IMG/VR virus record: IMGVR_UViG_3300010354_014876
Span: 1 to 64,000 of that record
DNA from: a virus
DNA length: 64,000 bases
Strand: one strand, 5' to 3'
In this document: positions 31,801 through 40,001 of the stretch, piece after piece
Layout of the letters: every line of letters begins with the position of its first letter
Numbering within the stretch: the first letter of the stretch is position 1
Notes under the pieces: model-generated
What the model saw: the letters and a program-made list of their open reading frames with translations, nothing else
Database searches by the model: none
What the model was told of the DNA's origin: nothing
Position numbers and translations under genes: made by a program

Positions 31801-34675
31801 TCGGGATAATCCACAGTCTGATCCAGAGGCTGCAAAGAGTTATGCAAAATCAGACTTAATCGGAAAAGTTATCAGTAATGATTTGAAAAAATCGGTTACT
31901 AAGGAAACCGTTAACAAATTTATAACTGACGTTAGTGTAGGTGTTGGATTAACAAATATCGTATCCACATCAAGCACAACTCACACTGTTTATACTGCAA
32001 TTGAACATAGATTAAATGGTGTAAGAACAGTTGGAATTACATCAGCTGGTCAAGGATATGGTAGAGGAACTGGTGGAACAGAGTATCTTTACAACGCAAC
32101 TCTTGTAGGATCTTCTGGATCAGTTACTGGAAAAAATGCTACCGCAGTTCTCACAGTAAACTCTGTTGGATCAATTACTGCTATCAGAATAGTTGATCCT
32201 GGTTCTGCATATGGTATTGGAAATACACTTACTGTTGTGGGTGTTGCTACAACAACTTCAGTGGCTAATTTCTACCCAGCTTATGTAACAGTGACGGGAA
32301 CTTTTGATAATGTAAATGATACGATAAAAGTTGATGGTATTGAAAATGAAACTTATTCTGGATTCAATAATCTTTATCGTATTGTCGGAATTCATACTGG
32401 AGAAACCACTAGAATTGACGTACAAAGTGGAGTATCAATTGCAAATACTTCTTCATCTGGAATAGGGTTAACTGCCCTTTCAAATTCTATTCTTTATAAT
32501 ACGGGAAAGTCACTAAAAGTTAGTAGTTTTGTATATGATAATTCTCTTGGTATTGCTACAGTAAAAACAATTGGTGTAGGAAATACAATACATGGATTGG
32601 TAGTAGGAAATAAAGTAAGAATTGTTGGTGCAGGTCAGACAATCTATAATGGTGGTTTTAGTGTTAAAGAAGTTCTTGGTATCTCTACAGTTGTTTTAAA
32701 TATTGGAGTTGGAACTGAAGCACCAACTGCAACTGGTGATCTATATCTGTTGAAAGAAGGATTCTCTTCTAATTCTGGAAATACAACCAGAGAAGATGAA
32801 AATATTGGTGGAAGATTGAATTCAATTTATGCTGGTATTTCTACCGTTCTGAGTTCTGCAATCAGTTCTAAGACTTCTACATCAATTTCAATTCAAAACT
32901 TCTCAAGTTCTGGATTGAAACTTGGTGATTATGTCGTGGTTGATTCTGAAATCATGAGAATTTCATCAGAATCTCCACTAACAGTTTTCCGTGGATGCCT
33001 AGGATCTAATGCAAACACTCATGAAGTTAGATCAGAAGTTAAGAAGATTAGAGTAATTCCAACAGAGTTTAGAAGACATTCTATTATTCGTGCATCAGGA
33101 CATACATTTGAATATGTTGGATTTGGTCCTGGTAACTACTCAACTGCTTTCCCAGACAAGCAAGATAGAGTTCTATCTGATGACGAAAAATTATTATCAC
33201 AAGCAGTCAAGCAAAATGGTGGATTGGTTGTTTATACTGGAATGAATGATGAGGGTGATTTTTATGTCGGAAACAAAAAGGTAAATTCAGCAACTGGTCA
33301 AGAAGAAGTATTTGATTCTCCAGTTCCAACTGTAACTGGAGAAGAGCTTGGATCTGAGTTTGGTGTTAATATTGCCTTTGACGTTATTACTCCACTTGAA
33401 GTAAATATTAGTCGTGCTGTAAAGGTTGAAGGTGGTCCAAATAAAGATATTATTAGTCAGTTTGATGGTCCTGTCGTTTTCAATGAAAAGATTACTTCCA
33501 ACTCACTTAAAGGAATAGAAGCTTATTCATTATATCTACAAGGAGATGCTGAAGTATCCAGAAACTTCACAGTTGGAATATCTACTCCAACTACAAGTGG
33601 AAACATTGGTGATGTTGTCAATTTCTCCTCACCATTCCAAGGTGGGTATTCTGGATGGGTTTATACTAGAGAAAATTCTTGGAAGAGATTTGGACTAATA
33701 TCACTTTCATTGAATTCAAATGACATTAAAGTTGACAAATTTGGTGTTGGAGTTGGATCTACCACGATCCTTAATAATCCATTCCAATATGGATATGAAA
33801 ATCCAACTGGAGGAATTAGCACTTCTATTGTAATAACCAGTTCTGGATTACTGGGTATTGGAACCACTGCTCCAAAACAAACTCTCTCCGTTTATGGAAA
33901 CGCAAACATAACTGGCGTTGTTACTGCAACATCCTTCTATGGAGATGCATCCAATCTTACAAATATTCCGGTCACAACTTCTTGGGTTGTAAATTCTGTC
34001 GGTATTCATACCTTTGCTAATGTTGGATTTGGAACAACTAACACTCAGTTTTCTAAGGTAACAATAGTCAATAATACAAACTCTGGTGTTGCAACTGCTC
34101 TTGACGTTGTTGGTGCATCTAGATTTATTGGCACAATGTCAATTGATGGAAATACAACTCTTAGGGGTGGTAATTTCATATCTACATCATTTACTTTAGT
34201 TGGTGTTGGACAATCTAATATTCTTGCTGGTATTACCACAACGGTGACGCTTGACGTTAAGAATTCAATAAAGTTAAATACAGATACTTTAAGAGAAAAT
34301 TCAATCCTTGATGTTGAAGGAAGAACAAGACTCAAATCATATACTGAAGCAATAGCAACACCCACTATTTCTTCAAATGAAGTGACTCTAGACCTTTCTT
34401 CTGCACAAACTTTCAATGTTTCTCTAACATCAAATATCAATACTTTTAACATCACGAATGTTCCAACTACAACTTCTACAACATTCTTAGTTTCACTGAC
34501 ACAAGATGCTACTGGTGGCAGAACTGTATCATTTACCTTTAGTGGTAAAACGGTTAAGTGGGCAGGATCTGTCGTTCCTACAATGACTTCCACTGCAAAT
34601 AAAACTGATTTGTATACATTTACGACTTTGGATGGAAGCACTTTCTACGGTATCACCTCAGGACAAAACTTCTGA
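28817..34675 (+). CDS. Giant virion structural protein, baseplate/fibre-associated
   Basis: 1952 aa. The N-terminus (GNILYVSPNDIDSTDSYENRG, LTRPFKTIQRALLESARFSY, TTILLYPGEHIVDNRPGWIPYD) is a conserved feature of T4-like cyanophage structural proteins and resembles a pectate-lyase-like right-handed beta-helix. The middle contains many Ser/Thr/Gly beta modules, for example GQGYGRGTGG with KNATAVLTVNSVGSITAIRI. Near residue 1700 it has GVVTATSFYGDASNLTNI, the module that recurs in the short fibre ORFs downstream. The end is a beta-rich collar (TFNITNVPTTTSTTFLVSLTQDATGGRTVSF). Long-fibre or baseplate-rim location is inferred. Confidence 0.75.
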   Translation: MPLSRLENFLKNTKGNILYVSPNDIDSTDSYENRGNSLTRPFKTIQRALLESARFSYQSGINNDLFSKTTILLYPGEHIVDNRPGWIPYDNGSGEVRYYDRSGQSGLTLAPLSSTSDLNLEDASNDLYKLNSVHGGVILPRGTSLVGLDLRKTKIRPKYVPDPENDNIERSAIFRVTGTSYLWQFTVLDADPNGNCYKNYINSLFVPNFSHHKLTCFEYADGVNQVDINDAFLSIDSNYTDLDMYYQKVGDFFDSPSGRAVEPDFPAGGFDFEPKIDEYRIVGPTAGSVGVSSVRAGNGSLAGANTTITVTLEEPLSGLDVDTAFSISNINSEYDGQYVVSGITSYIAGTKEFTYQVQNIPANPLPTLTNSLVELTSDTVSSASPYIFNISLRSAYGMCGLHADGSKATGFKSMVVAQFTGIGLQKDENAFTVYEDGTYLTTLDGEKNLFKNSRAIYKPDYRNYHIKASNNAFIQIVSVFAIGFADHFLAESGGDLSITNSNSNFGARALRSSGFRDEAFSQDNVGYITHIIPSQEIDKATTTTEFASIDVEKTINVGVSSHLYLFGETNPDVLPSSVIDGYRVGANANDKLFMYVSDGTNTSEYSSRIVMPSGEKGDLTQVTSEKVSKVGRSLSGINSITSSNSVITFNSPHNFINGESVRITSQNGFLPDGITENRVYYAIVDQTPGVGNTSIQLSETLNGALNGDAIDINNNGGELKVISRVSDKVSGSVGHPVQFDTSTKNWYLNVSSASTENNLYNAIVSLGTTVLGQRSPRGYIKRTPDTRNTPDKLYRIRYVIPKESTVVRQPVDGFILQESSTTIESGQLSITNNTLSNQNVRKNLRIISGASYSAGVATIFTELPHDLVVGSSVKIRNIKSSQNTAGVALSAYNKIFEVVGVSSSKAFTINLATNPGSFLNNVDTRTETELPRFERNEYSNTYYVYRSEEIKKHIPNQQDGVYHLICLNSSNAPIAPDFATEKFSQNVQNLYPQYDRDNPQSDPEAAKSYAKSDLIGKVISNDLKKSVTKETVNKFITDVSVGVGLTNIVSTSSTTHTVYTAIEHRLNGVRTVGITSAGQGYGRGTGGTEYLYNATLVGSSGSVTGKNATAVLTVNSVGSITAIRIVDPGSAYGIGNTLTVVGVATTTSVANFYPAYVTVTGTFDNVNDTIKVDGIENETYSGFNNLYRIVGIHTGETTRIDVQSGVSIANTSSSGIGLTALSNSILYNTGKSLKVSSFVYDNSLGIATVKTIGVGNTIHGLVVGNKVRIVGAGQTIYNGGFSVKEVLGISTVVLNIGVGTEAPTATGDLYLLKEGFSSNSGNTTREDENIGGRLNSIYAGISTVLSSAISSKTSTSISIQNFSSSGLKLGDYVVVDSEIMRISSESPLTVFRGCLGSNANTHEVRSEVKKIRVIPTEFRRHSIIRASGHTFEYVGFGPGNYSTAFPDKQDRVLSDDEKLLSQAVKQNGGLVVYTGMNDEGDFYVGNKKVNSATGQEEVFDSPVPTVTGEELGSEFGVNIAFDVITPLEVNISRAVKVEGGPNKDIISQFDGPVVFNEKITSNSLKGIEAYSLYLQGDAEVSRNFTVGISTPTTSGNIGDVVNFSSPFQGGYSGWVYTRENSWKRFGLISLSLNSNDIKVDKFGVGVGSTTILNNPFQYGYENPTGGISTSIVITSSGLLGIGTTAPKQTLSVYGNANITGVVTATSFYGDASNLTNIPVTTSWVVNSVGIHTFANVGFGTTNTQFSKVTIVNNTNSGVATALDVVGASRFIGTMSIDGNTTLRGGNFISTSFTLVGVGQSNILAGITTTVTLDVKNSIKLNTDTLRENSILDVEGRTRLKSYTEAIATPTISSNEVTLDLSSAQTFNVSLTSNINTFNITNVPTTTSTTFLVSLTQDATGGRTVSFTFSGKTVKWAGSVVPTMTSTANKTDLYTFTTLDGSTFYGITSGQNF

Positions 34676-34684
34676 TAATCAATT

Positions 34685-36922
34685 ATGGCACTACTCCTCA
34701 ATAAAAGAACTCAAACTGAGTTTGATGTATCAGCACCAGTTCTCACTTTTTCAGATACTGGTGCTGGAGCACAGCAACCATCTGATGTAATTGTAGATTA
34801 CAATGGATTTGTCACTTTAACTGCTGTTGCAAAAGCCATAAATCCATCAACCGATACCGAAGCATCTGGAACTATTTCATATCAGTGGTATAAAGATGGA
34901 ACATTAATGGTTGGTGAAACTTCATCAAATTTATATTTGAGTAATCAAGTTCTTGGTGCAGATTATTATTGTATTGCATCATTTACTCCTGCAGCAGGAA
35001 CTGCACCTGCCATTAATAGTCCTCTTACATCAGAGACTGCAACAACAACGATTAAAATTTATATTGAAATTCTTCAGCAACCTTCATATGTAAAAGTAAC
35101 TGAAGGAAAACCTGCATCTTTCTCTATTGCTGCAGTTGCGAGTAATGGGGATAATGCTTCTCTTAGATATGAGTGGTTCTTTAATAACAGTTTGATATCA
35201 ACAACCATTGGTGGTACATTATCAACAGTTAATGTAACTGCTCCTAGTCCTCCGGGGTTATATCCAATATATTGTAGAGTTAGTCAGGGTGGTGTTCCAA
35301 ATGCTACGGCAGCTCCAGCAGTAAATTCAGTAACTGTAAATTTGGAATCATCACCAAAACCTGCAGTTCAATGTTTACAATGGGATGATCAAATCAAACC
35401 TTGTGCAAAAGATGAAACTATTAGAACTGCTTCTGGACTTAAATCAGGTCCTGTAAGTGTTTGGTATGGTCCATGGGAATGGGGAACGGATAATGACACA
35501 TGCTATGTTTATTTTAAGATAAGAATTAATAGAATACACCCCAGAGCTGGTTTTGGAGATGGACAACAACCATTCACCATGTTTTTCCAGTGTAGACTTC
35601 GTGGGCAAGGTGGAGATATCTATAATGCATATAAAGTCTTAGAATGGAATGGAACAACTGGAAACACAAACGACTATAAAGATTTAGAATTTGGACCAGG
35701 TGATTTTAATGGTCAAGTAGTTAGATCATTTAAATCTGATGGATCTGTAAACTTTGAAAGAACTAACACACAAGGACAATATCTTCCTGGATGGGAAGGA
35801 ACAAGACTTAGATGGCCAAGTGGTTCTGGAAAACCAAAGTTAGATATTCTTTTACTCAGTGTTAATAGAAAGAGTGATGGAAACTCTTTACCATCTGGGG
35901 CTTTCCCTGAAGTGACGGAATCTGTAAACAACAATATACTTGAATGTGGAAGAACTTATGATCCAAATACGGAAAATCCACTGAATCAAACTGCAGCATT
36001 TAATACAAATACTCCAATCATTCAATTAACGCATCAAAAGGGAAAGAAAGTATCATATAACAGATCTGAAGTATACAATATAACACTAAAACGATATGCT
36101 GATACCACAAATAGCAATGGAGTTTATGGTGATGGGGGACCTCCATCAGGAAATGATGCTGTAAATATTGGTGTTGGGCAATGGGAATTCTTCGCACCAA
36201 GAGATATGTGGGTTGCTGTTGAAATGGCAGGAGCTGGTGGTCAAGGTGCTAGAAATTTTAGAAGCAATCAGTTATATCCAGGTGGTAAAGGTGGCGGATC
36301 AATCATAAACTTTAAAATGAAAAAAAATGTAGTGTATACATTGTGTGTAGGAAGAAGAGGATTTACTTATACAACTGGAAATCTATCTACTTTTGAAAAT
36401 GAAATTTCACCTGGAGGTGGAAGACCTGGATCGGAACAAAATGATAATGAAGGTGCAGGTGGAGGAGGAACTTTCCTATATGAAGGTGGACGACTAATTG
36501 CTGCCTGTGGAGGTGGTGGTGGAGCTGGAAGAGGTGCAAAGTATGATGATGGAAGTTATGGTGATGATGGTGTCGGTAGAATAGGTGGAAATGGTGGTGG
36601 ATGTAATCTTGGGGGAACTGCTGGTGAGGGATCATTTGGTGGAACTGGAGCAACCACTGGTGGACCAGGAAATTGTAAGGACACTAATTTGTATAGCCGT
36701 CAAACCAGAAGTCTAAATAGAGATAATTGGATGAGTGATGGTGAGTGTGGAAGTTGGATATCGGGAGAGGATCCTGGGGCATGTCCATGCATGTATTCAA
36801 ATGCCACGAATAGAAATTATAGTGATGAATCAAATCCGAAACGAATTTTAAGTGATGACAGCATTACTACATCTGTAGCAAAATCTTGTGATAGTCCAGC
36901 AACATCTAAAGTTTCTTTCTAA
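34685..36922 (+). CDS. Ig-like and glycine-rich adhesion protein
   Basis: 745 aa. Two Ig-like domains come first: ISYQWYKDGTLMVG...ADYYCIASF (about residues 60-105) and SLRYEWFFNNSLIS...YPIYCRVSQ (about 158-200). A unique beta domain follows (about 230-430). Then comes a glycine-rich domain (about 510-680; MAGAGGQGARNF, PGGKGGGSIINFKMKKNVVYTLCVG, LIAACGGGGGAGRG), like the Gly-rich lectin-type domains of tail fibres. The end is Cys/Asn/Ser-rich and does not close like such domains usually do. Likely host-surface binding on the virion. Confidence 0.7.
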   Translation: MALLLNKRTQTEFDVSAPVLTFSDTGAGAQQPSDVIVDYNGFVTLTAVAKAINPSTDTEASGTISYQWYKDGTLMVGETSSNLYLSNQVLGADYYCIASFTPAAGTAPAINSPLTSETATTTIKIYIEILQQPSYVKVTEGKPASFSIAAVASNGDNASLRYEWFFNNSLISTTIGGTLSTVNVTAPSPPGLYPIYCRVSQGGVPNATAAPAVNSVTVNLESSPKPAVQCLQWDDQIKPCAKDETIRTASGLKSGPVSVWYGPWEWGTDNDTCYVYFKIRINRIHPRAGFGDGQQPFTMFFQCRLRGQGGDIYNAYKVLEWNGTTGNTNDYKDLEFGPGDFNGQVVRSFKSDGSVNFERTNTQGQYLPGWEGTRLRWPSGSGKPKLDILLLSVNRKSDGNSLPSGAFPEVTESVNNNILECGRTYDPNTENPLNQTAAFNTNTPIIQLTHQKGKKVSYNRSEVYNITLKRYADTTNSNGVYGDGGPPSGNDAVNIGVGQWEFFAPRDMWVAVEMAGAGGQGARNFRSNQLYPGGKGGGSIINFKMKKNVVYTLCVGRRGFTYTTGNLSTFENEISPGGGRPGSEQNDNEGAGGGGTFLYEGGRLIAACGGGGGAGRGAKYDDGSYGDDGVGRIGGNGGGCNLGGTAGEGSFGGTGATTGGPGNCKDTNLYSRQTRSLNRDNWMSDGECGSWISGEDPGACPCMYSNATNRNYSDESNPKRILSDDSITTSVAKSCDSPATSKVSF

Positions 36923-36924
36923 CT

Positions 36925-39900
36925 ATGTCTGAAAAAAAGTATTACGAAATATCTGTTTTAAATGGAAATTGGGAAAATATTCATAGAGAATTATGTGAAG
37001 AAACTTGTGACTGTGATCACATTCCAAATAGATGTGTAGAATGTTATGACCTAGTTAGTCATAGTGAGAATAGAGGAAGATATCTTTTAACCGAAGAAGA
37101 AGCAGAGAACTTAAAGAGTCATCCAGATATTAAATATGTGGTATTGGATGTTGGAAAATATCCAGAGTTAAAAAAAGTAACTCCTAAACCATGTGAAGTT
37201 GCTATCAAAAGGCAATATGATACCACTGCAAAGTCTTTCCCAAATATTTGGCAGGGTAATTTTATATACGCTGGACTGGAAATAGATCCTGATTTTCCAG
37301 AGGAACCAATCAATACTGCTGGTGAACCAATTAATGCACCGTCTGGAAGTTCATCGGACAATAAAAGAACTTCATGGGGATTAAAGAGAATTGAAGAAGG
37401 TAATGATAGTTTAGTTGATTTTATAGGAGTTCAATCACCAGATTATCATTATTATGATTTTTATTATGATATAACAAATAGAGCAAATAAAATAATAAGA
37501 TTTCAATATGATGGTGAAAAGAATAAAATTGATTTTCTGGATTCTATAGGCGCTTCAAGTCAATATGATGATTTTTATTCTGGTCCTTCTGGAACTTTAA
37601 CTTATTATAAACCGAAAAAAATTCCATATAAAGACACTGATGAAAATTTAACTCAAACAAGTCCAATTTATGGAAAAGCATCTAAATATTATTCTATAAA
37701 TTTAAAATCAATTCAATATGAAAAGACCGGGCAAAATGTAGATTTGATTGTGGTTGATAATGGTGTTGCACAGTATCATCCAGAATTTTTAGATAGATTT
37801 CCAAAAATTTCTGGAGCAACCGGTGAAGAATTATTTCAAGGAAGAAGTAGAGTTAGAGACTTAATACTTGATGGACCATATTTCTTAGATCCTCAATATT
37901 TTGACAATAAACCACAACTTAAAACTACAAAGTGGGATGGCAGACCAACTTGCACTAGAGCAGGTGCTATAGGATGGTGGGCAAATAGTTCAAATAGAAG
38001 TAGTAAGTTTAGTGGAATTGGTCAAATTACTAATTTAGCATCTAAATTTACAACTCAACCAAATAGTGATCCAAGTAGTGGTTCAAAGGATGCTTATTAT
38101 GAAGAACAAGTTATTGGTGGACCCCCTGCTGCTGGACATGAAGTTCCAGATAGTTCTAAAGTAAATATGACTTCAATTATTGGGTTTGGTAGTCCTTTTT
38201 ATCACGGAACACCATGTGCCAGTGTTGCTGCCGGAGTTAATTATGGATCTGCTATTGATGCAAGAATATGGAATCTATCTATAAGATTAAGTGGAAGTAA
38301 AGGTGGAGCAATTTCTGCCGATGGATTAGAATCAGATTTGATTAAAATATTTCATAGAGCAAAAAAAGCTTGTTCTCCATCAGATAAAAGATATTCTGCA
38401 GGAAGTACAGATAATCTACTTTTATATTCTCCAACTATTAGAAGTGATAGTTGGGGAGCTATTAATGATGATTTCTATAATTATATTTCGAGTCAGGTTT
38501 CCTTATCCCATGCCCAGTGGACTGATAAAAATGTTAATGGGCCTGATGATGGATTTACATATCCTGCAGATTTTTTTCAACAAAAAGTAAATGGTGTTGT
38601 AAGTTCATTTGAAGTATCGATAAGACAAGAATCCTCAACAAAAGCAACTCAATTTTACATTTCAGGATTACATCCGTCTCTTATTGATTCAATTACTAGA
38701 TGTAAAGATTGGTATGAATATTTTAATGAAAATTTTGCAATGTGTAAATTCCCGTCTTCAGAACAAGAACTTGATGCAGCAAACGAAATGTTTTCTTATG
38801 GTGTCATAGGAGTTACTGGTGCCGGAAATGATTGGCATCAAATTTATAGTGGAGATAATGACAGATATGATAATTATATAAATTTTGGAGGAAATATTAA
38901 TTATCGAAATAGTAGAGGACAACCATCAGATTATGGTGGATTTGATGAAGGTGTTGCTAGACATAAAATGGTTATGGTTGGTGCTATTGATGCTTTGAAA
39001 ATTGTTGATCAAACTGGGAAAAATAAAGAAACTATAGCAGATTTTTCCAACAGAGGAAGTGGTATTGATGTTTTTGCTCCCGGAAATGATGTTCTTGCTG
39101 CTCAGTATGATCTCTATGATTATGATAGACCAGATTCTCCGAACGGAGTGCCATCATATTGGTCATCAAATCTAGCATCCATATATGGATCATTTGGAGA
39201 TAAATTTTTTGATGGAACAAGTTGTGCTTGTCCAATGGCAGCAGGAATAATTTGTTTATATCTGGAAGAAAATCCAAATGCAAATTGGTTAGATGTACAA
39301 AATTGGATAAGAAGTAGTGCATCCACACCAGCTAATTTTTATACTCCTTATTCCAATCCAGATGATAAAAGATATTGGGAAACATCTAAAGGATTTGCTG
39401 ATTCCCCAAACAGAGTTCTTTATAACTCATATTCTACTAAAAAATACACGTATTCCATGCAAGGAAATCAAGTTTTAGACTTTGCTCAAGCAGCACCAGA
39501 AAGTCTTTATAGTACCTATGGAATTACTAAAAAAGATGGTATCAATGCATTAACAAAGACCCCTGAAGATGAAAATGTATCTTTAACAACATTCTTAAAA
39601 GCAGTTGATGTTATTGATGCTTTCTCTCAAAGTCCAGAAGCATTTGAAAATGCTAAAGTTGTAAATGATGGATTTGGTGGAAGAGATAATGGTGGAAATG
39701 CTAGGTATGGTAGACAATTCAATCCATACAAAAATTTAAATGGACTTGCTGGTGCTGGTGGAGGTGGTGGTGGTAAATATGGTGGTGGAGGTGCTACCAT
39801 TGGTGCTGCTGGTGGAGGTGGTGCTGGATATGCCAGCGGGGTTGATGTAAAGAGAACAGAACAAGGAACAAACTCTCAAGAGGGTTATGCCAGAATATGG

Positions 39901-39963
39901 GTTACAGAGGATGATAATTTGAATAATACTGGATGGGGTAAAGTTGGAATTATAAAGAGATAA
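36925..39963 (+). CDS. Subtilisin-like serine protease with glycine-rich tail
   Basis: 1012 aa. The N-terminus (YYEISVLNGNWENI...RYLLTEEEAENLKSHPDIKYVVLD) is an I9-like inhibitor propeptide. The S8 triad is intact: Asp278 in VVDNGV, His427 in YHGTPCASVAAG and Ser766 in DGTSCACPMAAGI; GVTGAGNDW carries the oxyanion Asn. Large insertions separate the motifs. The C-terminal 100 residues switch to a glycine-rich lectin-like end (GAGGGGGGKYGGGG, NSQEGYARIWV). It follows the upstream protein by 2 nt. It may process fibres or attack host surface protein; no direct evidence. Confidence 0.8.
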   Translation: MSEKKYYEISVLNGNWENIHRELCEETCDCDHIPNRCVECYDLVSHSENRGRYLLTEEEAENLKSHPDIKYVVLDVGKYPELKKVTPKPCEVAIKRQYDTTAKSFPNIWQGNFIYAGLEIDPDFPEEPINTAGEPINAPSGSSSDNKRTSWGLKRIEEGNDSLVDFIGVQSPDYHYYDFYYDITNRANKIIRFQYDGEKNKIDFLDSIGASSQYDDFYSGPSGTLTYYKPKKIPYKDTDENLTQTSPIYGKASKYYSINLKSIQYEKTGQNVDLIVVDNGVAQYHPEFLDRFPKISGATGEELFQGRSRVRDLILDGPYFLDPQYFDNKPQLKTTKWDGRPTCTRAGAIGWWANSSNRSSKFSGIGQITNLASKFTTQPNSDPSSGSKDAYYEEQVIGGPPAAGHEVPDSSKVNMTSIIGFGSPFYHGTPCASVAAGVNYGSAIDARIWNLSIRLSGSKGGAISADGLESDLIKIFHRAKKACSPSDKRYSAGSTDNLLLYSPTIRSDSWGAINDDFYNYISSQVSLSHAQWTDKNVNGPDDGFTYPADFFQQKVNGVVSSFEVSIRQESSTKATQFYISGLHPSLIDSITRCKDWYEYFNENFAMCKFPSSEQELDAANEMFSYGVIGVTGAGNDWHQIYSGDNDRYDNYINFGGNINYRNSRGQPSDYGGFDEGVARHKMVMVGAIDALKIVDQTGKNKETIADFSNRGSGIDVFAPGNDVLAAQYDLYDYDRPDSPNGVPSYWSSNLASIYGSFGDKFFDGTSCACPMAAGIICLYLEENPNANWLDVQNWIRSSASTPANFYTPYSNPDDKRYWETSKGFADSPNRVLYNSYSTKKYTYSMQGNQVLDFAQAAPESLYSTYGITKKDGINALTKTPEDENVSLTTFLKAVDVIDAFSQSPEAFENAKVVNDGFGGRDNGGNARYGRQFNPYKNLNGLAGAGGGGGGKYGGGGATIGAAGGGGAGYASGVDVKRTEQGTNSQEGYARIWVTEDDNLNNTGWGKVGIIKR

Positions 39964-39966
39964 ATA
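39959..39966 (+). promoter_or_regulatory. Late promoter motif before the TTG-start fibre
   Basis: GATAAATA overlapping the protease stop codon, 35 nt before the fibre start. Fits NATAAATA. Confidence 0.55.
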
Positions 39967-40001
39967 ATAACAAGAAGAATACTACAAGGGGAGAGTGAAC
40001 C

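Noticed and set aside
34045-34641. 198-aa minus-strand open frame at the end of the 1952-aa gene
   Set aside because: Antisense of Thr/Ser-rich beta repeats, giving a Val-rich artefact; similar frames occur opposite other fibres (41195-41560).
36387-36653. Low-complexity GGTGG-rich stretch as a recombination or structural DNA element
   Set aside because: Explained by Gly codons of a glycine-rich protein domain.
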